A stretch of DNA of 64,000 nt from VYFG01 sp965213885 (GTDB lineage: Bacteria; Pseudomonadota; Gammaproteobacteria; Arenicellales; Poriferihabitantaceae), in NCBI GenBank assembly GCA_965213885.1, contig OZ243919.1:2790001-2854000 (forward strand), read 5' to 3'. How positions within the stretch are numbered: the stretch's first letter is position 1; each line of letters opens with the position of its first letter. The notes below the pieces were generated by a model. It ran no database searches. It was not told the origin of the DNA and was given only the letters and a program-made list of their open reading frames with translations. Positions 37,501 through 45,867 of the stretch are shown piece after piece. The translations under genes and the position numbers were made by a program.

Positions 37501-37810
37501 CCCGGTCCATGTTGGTGCCCACCCTGAATTCCAGGGTGATGCGGGACCGGCCCAGTTCGGCGTTTCCGGTGATGGAGGTGAGTCCCTCGATCCCCGCCAG
37601 CTGCTCTTCCTGGGGATTCATGATCTCCCGCTCCACCTCCGCCGGCGCGGCGCCGAACCAGTTGGTGGTCACCGTGATGACCGGCCGGTTGACGTCGGGG
37701 GCAAGCTGGATCGGTATGGTGGAGAGCGCCACCAGTCCGAACAGCACGATCAGCAGCACCGCCGCGATGATGGCGATGGGTCGGTCGATGGAAGCCCGGA
37801 TGAGGTCCAT
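34523..37810 (-). CDS. RND efflux pump inner-membrane transporter, HAE-1 type
   Basis: 1095 residues, AcrB/MexB-like proton-driven exporter with two repeats of one helix, a large periplasmic domain and five helices. N-terminus MDLIRASIDRPIAIIAAVLL and the porter text TNWFGAAPAEVEREI are typical. In helix 4, where AcrB has the proton-relay pair Asp407-Asp408, this protein reads GMVVDAAIVVLEN, so the second Asp is Ala. A variable insert of acidic/proline-rich text (DPDDAAGAPPEAESPP) lies in the second periplasmic half. It is 20 bases behind the membrane fusion protein gene. No outer-membrane channel gene is nearby. Confidence 0.9.
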   Translation of the reverse strand: MDLIRASIDRPIAIIAAVLLIVLFGLVALSTIPIQLAPDVNRPVITVTTNWFGAAPAEVEREIMNPQEEQLAGIEGLTSITGNAELGRSRITLEFRVGTNMDRALLLVSNRLDRVSEYPEEADQPTLDTAGSEDNAIAWFIFTRLPGNTRDMHEYGDFVRDSVKERLERVPGVSRVNFFGAGEREIHIIIDPTLLARHSLTIADISRSLQLSNISLGAGDIDEGKRRYVVRTEGELQSLDAIRGVLINRSGSDLIARTRLGDIADVRFGYQEPTATIRMLGDAALAMNATRQTGANVIETMAGLAEAVKELNQSVVPEAGLNLKQVYDETVYINSAIDLVKQNIWVGGGLAAMVLILFLRSVRATAIVTLAIPVSVVGAFVAMAALGRSINVISLAGLAFAVGMVVDAAIVVLENIYRHKEEGYGNREAAYLGASQVWSAVLVSALTTVMVFIPILVMELEAGQLFRDIAVAISVAVVLSLVVSITVIPAFSRRMLSNRQTPDGHMRKARIFLLDSVAGLFSNLIIGFVTLVVRSRSIALFIAVAVTAGAGYFSYQFLPKLEYLPEGNRNLLFGIVIPPPGYNLDTTTRIAQDIEQEISHLWITESDVPPAGAEPEPTLVQQAGRFFDGLRNRFLDDPDDAAGAPPEAESPPLIERFFYVATRSRTFLGAVSADPARVAELKPVLSAPVFREPGTFGFITQPSIFGRGIGGGRKVDLDISGNELETVLEVANRAFGRIIHLFPRDQGHEWRPVPGLELGAPEVRVNPDRVRLNDSGITARDLALTIDTFNDGLRITQATVEGKLMDILLKGATGSVVETQGIGDLPIVTPAGQVIPVESVADIELTSGPTQIQHRERFRTITLEVRPGALLPLESAIETIRNRVIEPLKAEGLPPDVRLRISGTADKLDQTRAAMGINLLLSVVIVFLVMAVLFESFVYPLIIMVSVPIAAAGGIAGLAVLNLYTYQALDMLTMLGFVILVGIVVNNAILLVHQTLHLIRERDMDPKEAIPKATRNRIRPIFMSTLTSVFGMLPLVLFPGAGSELYRGLGSVVVGGLALSAVITLLIVPPMMSLLVAPLEARRSRRLAAAETASA

Positions 37811-37830
37811 AGGTGAACTCCGGGGCGGTT

Positions 37831-38943
37831 CTAGGAGGGATCCCCCGCCACCGAGACGGGCTGATCCGGCCGCAGCCGCTCATTGCCCCTGATGACGACC
37901 CGTTCGCCTTCCGACAGTCCGCCCACCACCTCGAGCCGGTTGCCCACCGGCGCGCCGAGACGGACCGGCCGCAACCTCGCGAGGCCCTCCTCGACCACGT
38001 ACACGATGCTGTCCTGGCCCTTTCGGATCACGGCATCCTTGTGCACCGAACTGATCTTCCTGCTGACTCCCGCGGGGACGTGGACTGTCACGCTCTGCTG
38101 TACCGCGAGGGCCATGGCCTTGGGGTCCAGGTCGATCGAAAACCGTACCCGGCGTGTTCTTGTCCTGGGATTCTCCTCCGGAACCACGGCCCGCACCCGG
38201 GCCTGGTGGCGGATGCCGTCCTCGAAGGTGATGTCCACCGCGCGGCCCCCGGTGAGGCCGGCAAGGCGGGCCGCAGGAACATCCGCCTCGAGTTCCAGGG
38301 AGCCGTCGGAAACCAATCTGATCACGGGTTGCCCCCGCTGGAGATAGCTGCCCACCTCCGTCAGCTTTTCGGTGACCGCGCCGTCGAAAGGCGCGGTGAT
38401 CTGGGTGTAGCGGAGTTCCAGGTCCACCATCCGGATCTCCGCGTCGGCGCTGTTGAGTTCCGCCTCCGCTTCCCGAACCCGTGCGAAGGCGATGTTCTGT
38501 TGCTGGTTGGCGTCGTCGATCTGGGCCTTGCTCACTGCCGCCGAAGTCTGCAGCGAACTCAGACGTCCGACTTCCTGGCGGGCCAGCTCGAGTTGCGCCC
38601 GGGCGACAGCGATGCGGGTCTCGGCCTCCATGCGCTGGCTTTCCGCCAGCCGCTTGCGCAGGTGCAGCGGCTCGGGGTCGACGGTCGCGATGCGTTGCCC
38701 CCGGGTGACCGCATCCCCCACACGGACATTGATTTCAGTGACCGCCCCGGCCACCCGGGCGGCCACAATGCCGGTCTGGACCGTTACCAGCCTGCCAAGG
38801 ATGGGCACGGTCTGGGTGAAATCCTGCCGGATGACGGCATCCACCGTGACCAGAGCCTGCTGGGCGACGGCGGGTCCTGCGGCCATGCAACCAAGCAGGC
38901 TCAGGAGCAAGATGCGGTTCCTGGTATTGCGGGACTGTCCCAT
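37831..38943 (-). CDS. RND efflux pump periplasmic adaptor (membrane fusion protein)
   Basis: 370 residues. The signal peptide runs to about residue 28 (LLLSLLGCMAAGPAVA). It is followed by the lipoyl half-motif VAARVAGAVTEINVRVGDAV, a helical hairpin (about 100-160) and the second lipoyl half (ITAPFDGAVTEKLTEVGSYL). The adaptor connects the RND pump to an outer-membrane channel. The start ATG 38943 gives a proper signal peptide; the further upstream in-frame ATG at 39027 overlaps the divergent hydrolase gene. Confidence 0.9.
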   Translation of the reverse strand: MGQSRNTRNRILLLSLLGCMAAGPAVAQQALVTVDAVIRQDFTQTVPILGRLVTVQTGIVAARVAGAVTEINVRVGDAVTRGQRIATVDPEPLHLRKRLAESQRMEAETRIAVARAQLELARQEVGRLSSLQTSAAVSKAQIDDANQQQNIAFARVREAEAELNSADAEIRMVDLELRYTQITAPFDGAVTEKLTEVGSYLQRGQPVIRLVSDGSLELEADVPAARLAGLTGGRAVDITFEDGIRHQARVRAVVPEENPRTRTRRVRFSIDLDPKAMALAVQQSVTVHVPAGVSRKISSVHKDAVIRKGQDSIVYVVEEGLARLRPVRLGAPVGNRLEVVGGLSEGERVVIRGNERLRPDQPVSVAGDPS

Positions 38944-39011
38944 CGCGGTATTATCGCTGAATCCCGCACTGCAAAATACATCAATATGCCCCGGCAGAAA
39001 ATCTCTCTTCC

Positions 39012-39695
39012 ATGCCCGACAGCGCACGCATGATCGATCACATCGTGGTTGAAACCGGTGGGGGGCCAGCCTGGTCGGTGATCTGGCTGCATGGCCTCGG
39101 CGCCGACGGCCATGATTTCGAGCCGGTGGCGCGGGAGTTGGGGTTCCGGGACAGTCCCGCGGTCAGGTTCCTGTTTCCCCACGCGCCGATCCGGCCCATC
39201 ACCATCAACGGGGGGCTCAGGATGCGCGGCTGGTATGACATCCGGGGCATGGCGTTCGATCGCCGGGAGGACCGTGACGGACTCGAGGAATCCGGGGGCC
39301 ATGTTCATCAGCTGATTGCCCGGGAGAATGCCCGGGGAATTCCCGCCGAGCGCATTTTCCTCGCCGGGTTTTCCCAGGGCGGGGCGGTGGCGCTGTTCGC
39401 CGGCCTCAGGTATCCCGAGCGACTGGCGGGACTGATCGCCCTGTCCACCTACCTGCCGGCGGCGGAGTCGACGCTTGCGGAGCGCAGCGAGGCCAATGCG
39501 CTGGTGCCGGTTTTCATGGCCCACGGCACGGACGACCCGGTCATTCCCCTGGCGCTCGCGGAGCACAGCTTGGGGCTTCTGGGGCAAATGGGATACCCGG
39601 TGGAATGGCATACCTACCCGATGCCCCATTCAGTGCACCCGGAGGAAATCCTGCATCTCCGCACGTTCCTGCAGGGCGTGGTTCTCGCCGGATGA
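39012..39695 (+). CDS. Alpha/beta-hydrolase, carboxylesterase/phospholipase family
   Basis: 227 residues. The catalytic triad is Ser in GFSQGGAVA, Asp in HGTDDPVIP and His in PHSVHPEEI; the oxyanion region is IWLHGLGADGHDF. This is the small cytosolic carboxylesterase/acyl-protein thioesterase type. An alternative start is ATG 39030 (MIDHIVVE). It is divergent from the pump adaptor with only 68 bases between starts. Confidence 0.87.
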   Translation: MPDSARMIDHIVVETGGGPAWSVIWLHGLGADGHDFEPVARELGFRDSPAVRFLFPHAPIRPITINGGLRMRGWYDIRGMAFDRREDRDGLEESGGHVHQLIARENARGIPAERIFLAGFSQGGAVALFAGLRYPERLAGLIALSTYLPAAESTLAERSEANALVPVFMAHGTDDPVIPLALAEHSLGLLGQMGYPVEWHTYPMPHSVHPEEILHLRTFLQGVVLAG

Positions 39696-39816
39696 GTCAG
39701 CGGCAGGCAGCGGTCCGGAAACGGCGTTCCGCCGCGTTCTGCTTGATGCTGCGGGCTGGCATCATCCCGCCCCCCCCAGCCAGGCTCGGAGAGCCGATCG
39801 CCCCCGGGTTCCCGTG

Positions 39817-40581
39817 ATGACCAGAAACGCAATTCCCGCCACCTGCATGGCCGTGCTGCTGCTGGCCCTGGCTGCCGGCGAGGTCCGGGCCGATGTCACC
39901 ATCCGCTATTCCAATCCGCTGGCCCGCGAAGGGGAGATGACGCTGGCGGTCAGCGGCAGCCGTGCCGCGATGCGGGTCCCGGTGGGGACGAGGGACGGCC
40001 GCATCCTCTTCGACCGGGACAGGCAGCGGATGCTCGTGGTCATCGACAGTGACCGTTCCTACATGGACGTGGACACCGTACTGGAGGCCCTGGGCGGGCT
40101 GTCCGGCCTCATTGCCGGCCTGGTGGAAGGCATGCCCGGGGACCTGAAGGCCCAACTGGACGGCTTGCTGGACAGCGCCGGGACGGCGGATGGCCGGGCA
40201 CCGGAGGTCACCGATACGGGGCAGTCCGACTCCGTGCGCGGGATTGCCTGCCGGATCTCCACCTACCGCTGGCCGGACTCCTCGGCAGAGATGTGCCTGG
40301 CGGATCCCGGCGGAATGGGCATCGGCGCCGGGGACTTCTCAACGCTGAGGGCGATGGTGGCGAAGCAGGTGGCATCCGTCAGACTGCTCGGGGAGATCAT
40401 GGGATTCCGGGCCCCGGACCTGGGACTTGACGTCATGGACCGGATTCCGCTCCGGATCCGCCAACTTTCCGGTCCGGATGCCGGCTCGGGTGTGGAATTC
40501 CGCAGCATCAGCCGGGAGGTCGATCCGGCGCTGGTGTCAATACCATCCGACTACCGGCTGATCAGCCTGATAGAGAATTGA
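39817..40581 (+). CDS. Secreted protein of unknown function
   Basis: 254 residues with a signal peptide (ATCMAVLLLALAAGEVRA, cleavage near 25). The mature N-terminus is beta-rich (VTIRYSNPLAREGEMTLAVS) followed by MLVVIDSDRSYMDVD and a single disulfide-capable cysteine pair (GIACRIS and EMCLAD). The layout resembles DUF4412-type periplasmic proteins, but I would not name a function. It lies between a hydrolase and an MFS gene on the same strand. Confidence 0.65.
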   Translation: MTRNAIPATCMAVLLLALAAGEVRADVTIRYSNPLAREGEMTLAVSGSRAAMRVPVGTRDGRILFDRDRQRMLVVIDSDRSYMDVDTVLEALGGLSGLIAGLVEGMPGDLKAQLDGLLDSAGTADGRAPEVTDTGQSDSVRGIACRISTYRWPDSSAEMCLADPGGMGIGAGDFSTLRAMVAKQVASVRLLGEIMGFRAPDLGLDVMDRIPLRIRQLSGPDAGSGVEFRSISREVDPALVSIPSDYRLISLIEN

Positions 40582-40654
40582 ACAAACACCGGTACCCGTG
40601 CCGTCCCGGTGCCAGGCGGCCGATCCGGGGCGGCATGTCCGACGGGGTCCTTCC

Positions 40655-41881
40655 ATGGCCATGAAGAAGGAATTCGTTGCCCTGATGGCGCTCAGCATGT
40701 CCCTGGTGGCCCTGGCCATTGATGCCATGCTGCCCGCCCTTGCCGAGATCGGGTCCGATTTCGGCCTTGCCCGGGACAATGACCGCCAACTCGTGCTGAC
40801 CGTCCTGTTTCTCGGACTGTCGCTGGGCCAGCTGTTCTACGGGCCGGCATCGGACACCCTCGGCCGCAGGGGTCCGATCTTCTTCGGATTCGGGCTGTTC
40901 ATCCTTGGCAGCGTCCTCGCGGTGATGGCGCCGACCTTCGAGTGGCTGCTGGTCGGCAGGTTTCTGCAGGGGCTGGGCGCCGCGGGGCCCCGGATTCTCA
41001 CCGTTGCCATCATCCGCGACTGCGCCGAGGGCAGGGAAATGGCCCGCCTGATGTCGCTGGTGATGATGGTGTTCATACTCATTCCCGCCATTGCACCGGC
41101 CCTGGGACAAGTCATCCTGCTGATCGCGTCGTGGCGCGGGATTTTCATGGCCCTGCTGCTGCTGTCGTGCATGACCCTGGTCTGGTTCTATCTCCGCCAG
41201 CCCGAAACCCTGTCGTCCGAGGCGCGTCGCCCGATTTCCCTGACCTCGCTTGGCAGTGCGTTCGTCGAGATCCTGCGTACCCGGGTCGCAGTGGTCTACA
41301 CACTGGCCGGGGGAATGATTTTCGGCAGCTTCGTGGGTTTCCTGAATTCCGCCCAGCAGATCTTCCAGGAGCTGTACGGCCTGGGCGTGCTCTTCCCCGC
41401 CTATTTTGCAATTCTGGCGCTGACCATCGGCTGCGCCTCCCTGATCAACGCCCGCCTGGTAGTCCGGCTGGGGATGCGTTTCCTGTGCATCCTGGGCCTC
41501 GGTATGACCGTCCTGACGTCCGCGGTCTTCCTGGCCTACTGCCTGATCCGGGAGCCCGGTCTTTGGCTGCTGATGGCCTACCTGATGGTGACTTTCTTCT
41601 GTACCGGCATCCTGTTCGGCAATATCAGCGCCCTCGCCATGGAACCCCTCGGCCATGTGGCCGGGCTGGCGTCCTCGCTGATCGGCTCGGTCCAGACGCT
41701 GATATCCCTGTTCCTCGGCTATCTGATCGGCTACGCCTACGATGGCTCGGTGGTTCCGCTGGTCATGGGATTCTTCCTGCTCGGCACCCTGGCCTTCGGA
41801 TTGATGTGGCTGTTCGGGCGTGACGCTCCGGTCGCCCGTCAGGGCCCGGCCGACAGGCTGCGGGAAGAAAGCTCCAGGTAG
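40655..41881 (+). CDS. Bcr/CflA-type MFS drug exporter
   Basis: 408 residues with twelve helices. The start MAMKKEFVALMALSMSLVAL and ALAIDAMLPALAEIG, then YGPASDTLGRRGPIFFGF (motif A) and GRFLQGLGAAGPRILTVAII (antiporter motif C region), fit the Bcr/CflA drug:proton antiporter group. Its last 43 bases overlap, on the other strand, the 3' end of the sulfotransferase gene. Confidence 0.87.
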   Translation: MAMKKEFVALMALSMSLVALAIDAMLPALAEIGSDFGLARDNDRQLVLTVLFLGLSLGQLFYGPASDTLGRRGPIFFGFGLFILGSVLAVMAPTFEWLLVGRFLQGLGAAGPRILTVAIIRDCAEGREMARLMSLVMMVFILIPAIAPALGQVILLIASWRGIFMALLLLSCMTLVWFYLRQPETLSSEARRPISLTSLGSAFVEILRTRVAVVYTLAGGMIFGSFVGFLNSAQQIFQELYGLGVLFPAYFAILALTIGCASLINARLVVRLGMRFLCILGLGMTVLTSAVFLAYCLIREPGLWLLMAYLMVTFFCTGILFGNISALAMEPLGHVAGLASSLIGSVQTLISLFLGYLIGYAYDGSVVPLVMGFFLLGTLAFGLMWLFGRDAPVARQGPADRLREESSR

Positions 41882-42627
41882 TAGGGCCAGTGGTGGTCCA
41901 GGTAGGTCCTGAGCACCGTGGCCTTCCCGGCGAAGGCCGCGAACTCCTCCCGCACTTCCGCGTCCCCGCGCGAATCCCTGGCGATGCCGGCGTGACTCGC
42001 CGTGCGTTCGTGCCAGGCCCCCACCCGCTTCCAGGCCCGCGGAGCCGTCCCCGCCTGCCAGGAAAATGCCCCTTCCACGAACCCGAGCCCCAGGCGCTTC
42101 CACAACGCGCCGACCGTGGCCCGGGGGTCGCGCTGGATGTCCTCGGCACGGACGACCGGGGGCTCGGCCCCGGTCAGTGCCGTGATCCAGCGGAACAGGC
42201 GCCATTGGGCCTCCAGTCCCACCTCCTCGCAGGTGAAGTCCGGATCCAGCCGGTAGTAGGACACCAGCGTCCTGCGGGGGTCCCGGATGAGAAACGCGTG
42301 CCGCAGCCGCCCGGCCATGTCGGGGTGCCGCAGGATTTCCGGCAGGACGTAGTAGGCCATGTCCTTGACGAACACGGGCCGGTGCCGGGATTCCCCGTAG
42401 ATCAGGGCGATGATGTCGTCGAAGGACCGCGGCTGGTCCGGCGAGGCATCGAAGTGGGGGAAGTTCCTTCGCCCGAGATGCACGTAATAGTAGTACAGGA
42501 AGGGTTCATGCAGGCAGCGGCAGTCCCCGCGCTCCCGCATGATCCGCTCCAGCGCCGTGGACATGGAGCGGGGATGGGCCCAGAGCAGGATAATCGGATG
42601 AGCAGGCGGCCGCATGGAGGGAATCAT
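41839..42627 (-). CDS. Sulfotransferase family protein
   Basis: 262 residues. The N-terminal PAPS 5'-phosphosulfate loop reads WAHPRSMSTALERIM (residues 15-29) and the 3'-phosphate motif is LIRDPRRTLVSYY near residue 114. The family fits branched-chain-aminotransferase-like or HAD-associated sulfotransferases found in bacteria; the acceptor is unknown. An alternative start is the ATG four codons in. It overlaps the end of the MFS gene antisense by 43 bases. Confidence 0.8.
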   Translation of the reverse strand: MIPSMRPPAHPIILLWAHPRSMSTALERIMRERGDCRCLHEPFLYYYYVHLGRRNFPHFDASPDQPRSFDDIIALIYGESRHRPVFVKDMAYYVLPEILRHPDMAGRLRHAFLIRDPRRTLVSYYRLDPDFTCEEVGLEAQWRLFRWITALTGAEPPVVRAEDIQRDPRATVGALWKRLGLGFVEGAFSWQAGTAPRAWKRVGAWHERTASHAGIARDSRGDAEVREEFAAFAGKATVLRTYLDHHWPYYLELSSRSLSAGP

Positions 42628-42755
42628 AACCCGGATTTCACCGCCCCGGACCCCGTCCGCCAGTCTCCGTCACCGTGGTCTTGGGGTCTTTGGCACCAAA
42701 CGGGTAAGATCGGGCCAATGACCGGCACGTCTCCCGCCGGGCGTCGAGTTGCCAA

Positions 42756-43322
42756 ATGACCGAGAAGCACTTCATCTCCGCCCAGGACCTCCTGGAAGAT
42801 TCCTACCGCCTTGGCGTCCAGATCATCAACAGCGGATTCCGCCCGGACTTCATCGTCGGAATCTGGCGCGGCGGCACCCCGGTCGGCATCGCGATCCAGG
42901 AACTGATGGAATACTTCAACATCCCGACCGATCACATCAGCCTCCGGACGTCATTCTACGCGGGCGTCGCCCAGACCAGGCAGAAGGTCCGGGTCCACGG
43001 GCTCGGCTATCTGGTCAAGAACCTGAATGCGCACAACGCGCTGCTGATCGTGGACGACGTCTACGACTCCGGCCGGAGCATCCAGGCGGTGGTCGACCAG
43101 CTCACCGCCCGCACGCGCCGCAACGCGCCGCAGCAGATCAAGGTGGCGACACCCTGGTACAAACCCGGGAACAACGCCACCGACCGGGTGCCGGACTACT
43201 ATCTCCACGAAACCGGCCGATGGCTGGTGTTCCCCCATGAGGTCACCGGGCTGACCGAAGACGAACTGGCAGCGGGCAAGGGGCGCCTTCATGAAATCAT
43301 CCGGGAGGTCGCCCCGCGATAG
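42756..43322 (+). CDS. Phosphoribosyltransferase, hypoxanthine-type
   Basis: 188 residues. The PRPP-binding signature is LLIVDDVYDSGRSIQAV (near 97-113) with the two acidic residues; the flexible loop segment is SFYAGVAQTRQKVRV. Sequence layout matches the hypoxanthine/xanthine phosphoribosyltransferases that salvage purine bases. The C-terminal region (DRVPDYYLHETGRWLVFPHE) matches the substrate-hood end of this family. It may act on another base. Confidence 0.83.
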   Translation: MTEKHFISAQDLLEDSYRLGVQIINSGFRPDFIVGIWRGGTPVGIAIQELMEYFNIPTDHISLRTSFYAGVAQTRQKVRVHGLGYLVKNLNAHNALLIVDDVYDSGRSIQAVVDQLTARTRRNAPQQIKVATPWYKPGNNATDRVPDYYLHETGRWLVFPHEVTGLTEDELAAGKGRLHEIIREVAPR

Positions 43323-43404
43323 CCGGGAGGGCCCGGGTCCCGCCGGAGTGCATCGGGACTGCGGGGCCGTATAATCGCGGAGTCGCAGCCAGCCACCCGA
43401 AACC

Positions 43405-44571
43405 ATGCAAAGGCCACCGCTCAATGGCGTCAGGGTCCTTGAACTCGGACAACTCATTGCCGGTCCGTTTGCCGCCAAGACCCTGGCGGATTTCGGTGCC
43501 GATGTCATCAAGATCGAGGCCGGGGGAACCGGCGACCCCCTCCGGAAATGGCGACTTCTCCGGGATGGGACCTCGGTTTGGTGGCAGGTGCAGTCCCGCA
43601 ACAAGCGCTCCCTGGCGATCGACCTTCGCAGCGCGGAAGGCCAGGCGGCCGTCAGGCGGCTGGCCGCCGAGGCGGACGTGGTGGTGGAGAACTTCAAGCC
43701 CGGAAAGCTGGAGGAGTGGGGCATCGGCTGGGAGCAGCTGCACGCACTCAATCCGGGGCTCGTCATGCTGCGCATTTCGGGATACGGGCAGACCGGCCCC
43801 GACGCCGACAAGCCGGGCTTCGGCATCCTCGGCGAGGCCATGGGCGGACTCCGGTACCTGACCGGGGAACCGGGACGGGTGCCGGTCCGTGTCGGGGTTT
43901 CCATCGGCGACACCCTGGCGGCGCTGCATGGCGTGATCGGGGTCCTGATGGCGCTCAGGCACCGGGAGGTGAACGGCGGCGAAGGGCAGTTCATCGACGT
44001 GGCGCTGTACGAGAGCGTGTTCAACTGCATGGAGAGCCTGCTGCCGGAATACGATGCCTTCGGCACGGTGCGCGAACGGGCCGGCAGCGCCCTTCCCGGC
44101 ATCGCGCCGAGCAACGCCTATCCCTGCGCCGACGGCCATTACGTACTGATCGGAGGTAATGCCGACAGCATCTTCAGGCGCCTGATGGACGCCATCGGCC
44201 GGCAGGACCTGGCCGATGACCCGGACCTTGCCCACAACGACGGCAGGGCCGCGAGGGCGGATGAACTGGATGCCGCCATCGGCGAATGGACCGGGACGCG
44301 GGACCGTGAGGCGGTGATCCGGGTCCTGGGGAAGGCCGGCGTGCCGGTGGGAAAGATCTATTCCGTGGCGGATATCGCAACCGACCCGCAATACCGGTCC
44401 AGGGACATGATCCTGGACACCGAGGACCGGGACGGGAATGCCCTGAAAGTGCCCGGCATCGTGCCAAAGCTGAGCCTCACTCCCGGGAGCATCCGGCGCC
44501 GTGCGCCGGCGCTCGGCGAGCACAACACGGAAATCCTGGGCGCGGAGGGCTGGCCAAGGGACGATTCGTAA
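43405..44571 (+). CDS. CaiB/BaiF family CoA-transferase (class III)
   Basis: 388 residues. Family blocks: LNGVRVLELGQLIAGPFAAK, ADVVVENFKPGKLEEWG, LRISGYGQTGP and VGVSIGDTLAALHGVIGVL. Class III transferases move CoA between organic acids through an aspartyl-CoA thioester; the Asp in SIGDTLAA or the one in GPDADKPGF is a candidate, not resolved here. The donor and acceptor acids are not predictable. It stands alone between a phosphoribosyltransferase and a stress protein. Confidence 0.87.
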   Translation: MQRPPLNGVRVLELGQLIAGPFAAKTLADFGADVIKIEAGGTGDPLRKWRLLRDGTSVWWQVQSRNKRSLAIDLRSAEGQAAVRRLAAEADVVVENFKPGKLEEWGIGWEQLHALNPGLVMLRISGYGQTGPDADKPGFGILGEAMGGLRYLTGEPGRVPVRVGVSIGDTLAALHGVIGVLMALRHREVNGGEGQFIDVALYESVFNCMESLLPEYDAFGTVRERAGSALPGIAPSNAYPCADGHYVLIGGNADSIFRRLMDAIGRQDLADDPDLAHNDGRAARADELDAAIGEWTGTRDREAVIRVLGKAGVPVGKIYSVADIATDPQYRSRDMILDTEDRDGNALKVPGIVPKLSLTPGSIRRRAPALGEHNTEILGAEGWPRDDS

Positions 44572-44609
44572 CCCGGCCCGCCGTCCGCCCCGGGCAGGGT
44601 CCATCCCCG

Positions 44610-45464
44610 TCAGTGGGCGAACAGCACCGGCATTCTCGCGTGCGACAGAATCTGGCGGGTCGCACCGCCCAGGATCGTTTCCCGAAAACGGGAATGGCCG
44701 TATGCGCCCATCACCACGAGATCCGGTGCGAGTTCAAGCGCTTTCGCCACCAGCGACTGCCCGGTGAACAGACCTTCCCTGGAGGTGACCAGCGGCCCGG
44801 CGCTGACCCCGTGTGTCCGCAGGTAATCGATGGCGCGTCCGTTCCTGTGCCGCGCCTTTGCCTCTTCATCGGGATGTTCCACCAGGGTCAGCACCGTCAC
44901 TTCATCGGCCCGGCGGAGAAACGGCATCGCCCCACGCATGGCCTGATAGCACTCCCTGCCGCCGTTCCATGCCAGCAGGACGCGCCCGGGCGGCCGCGAC
45001 AGTCCGGGCGTGTCGTCAGGCATCACCAGGCAGGGAACGCCCGCCTCCAGCAGGATGGCGTGGATGCTGCCGCGGAAATCGCCCGCAGCGGCATCATCCG
45101 TCCCAGGGCGGCCCAGCAGCAGCAGGTCGTGGTAGCGCGCCTCCTCGCTGATCACCTGGACCGCGTCCCCTTCCTTCTGCAACCAGCCGAGTTCCCCCCG
45201 GAGCCGTTCCGCCACCGATTCGCAGGCATCCCTGATCCTGTCCGCTGACTTGAGCGCCACCTCGCGGCTTTGCGAGAGGATTTCGTCGCCCATGTACCAG
45301 CCGCCGTGCATGACGCTCGCCGCCACCGGCGGGACCTCGATATGGATCGCCAGGATCGCCCTCACCTCGGCTGCAACGGCGCTGGCCAGGTTCAGGGCAC
45401 TTTCCACCCGCACCTGCGCCGCCGGGCTGCTGTCCACCACCACCAGGATTCTGCGTGTTTTCAT
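44610..45464 (-). CDS. Universal stress protein with two UspA domains
   Basis: 284 residues. The N-terminal Usp domain (RILVVVDSSPAAQVRVESAL) is degenerate; the second ends with the ATP-binding motif GAYGHSRFRETILGGATRQIL. Tandem-domain Usp proteins are often induced by growth arrest or low oxygen. An FNR-like box lies about 315 bases upstream of its start, nearer to the oppositely oriented repeat-protein gene. Confidence 0.87.
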   Translation of the reverse strand: MKTRRILVVVDSSPAAQVRVESALNLASAVAAEVRAILAIHIEVPPVAASVMHGGWYMGDEILSQSREVALKSADRIRDACESVAERLRGELGWLQKEGDAVQVISEEARYHDLLLLGRPGTDDAAAGDFRGSIHAILLEAGVPCLVMPDDTPGLSRPPGRVLLAWNGGRECYQAMRGAMPFLRRADEVTVLTLVEHPDEEAKARHRNGRAIDYLRTHGVSAGPLVTSREGLFTGQSLVAKALELAPDLVVMGAYGHSRFRETILGGATRQILSHARMPVLFAH

Positions 45465-45867
45465 CGGAAGGCTCCCGTCTGAGGTTGATCACATCCATCA
45501 CACCGGGCAGGCACCGAATTTCCGGCAACGGCCGGGGCATCCGGCACCGGCGTGTGCCGGCAGGACACCGCTTCCACTGCAGCCGCTGCAATCCGGCGCA
45601 TCCGCCGGCATGATGTTCTCCGGGACCGGGAGCCGGAATCGGTATTCGGCGCCATTGCAGGAACCGGATTCCAGTATGACATCATCGAGCCCGATCCGTC
45701 CCGGCCCATCCGGAATATCCACATGGCGATAGACTACCATGAACGGACATCCCCCCATTGCTCCTGCCTTCCACCTATTTGATCCGGGTCAAACTGTTCA
45801 CTGCCGCAGTACAATAAATCAGTTTTTTCTAATATTGTATCCGCCCGATGCGGAGGAGTCAGCCACC
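45465..45867. other. Divergent intergenic region usp/repeat protein
   Basis: 403 bases between two diverging starts. The left two thirds are GC-rich with no gene seen. The right third becomes AT-rich and carries the FNR-like box and the start region of the repeat-protein gene (GGAGGAG before GTG). Confidence 0.6.
45779..45792. promoter_or_regulatory. FNR/Anr-type box
   Basis: TTGATCCGGGTCAA differs from the FNR consensus TTGAT-N4-ATCAA at one position. It lies 76 bases upstream of the GTG start of the nonapeptide-repeat gene, in an AT-rich promoter stretch. Suggests control by oxygen or redox state through an FNR/CRP-family activator. Confidence 0.5.
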
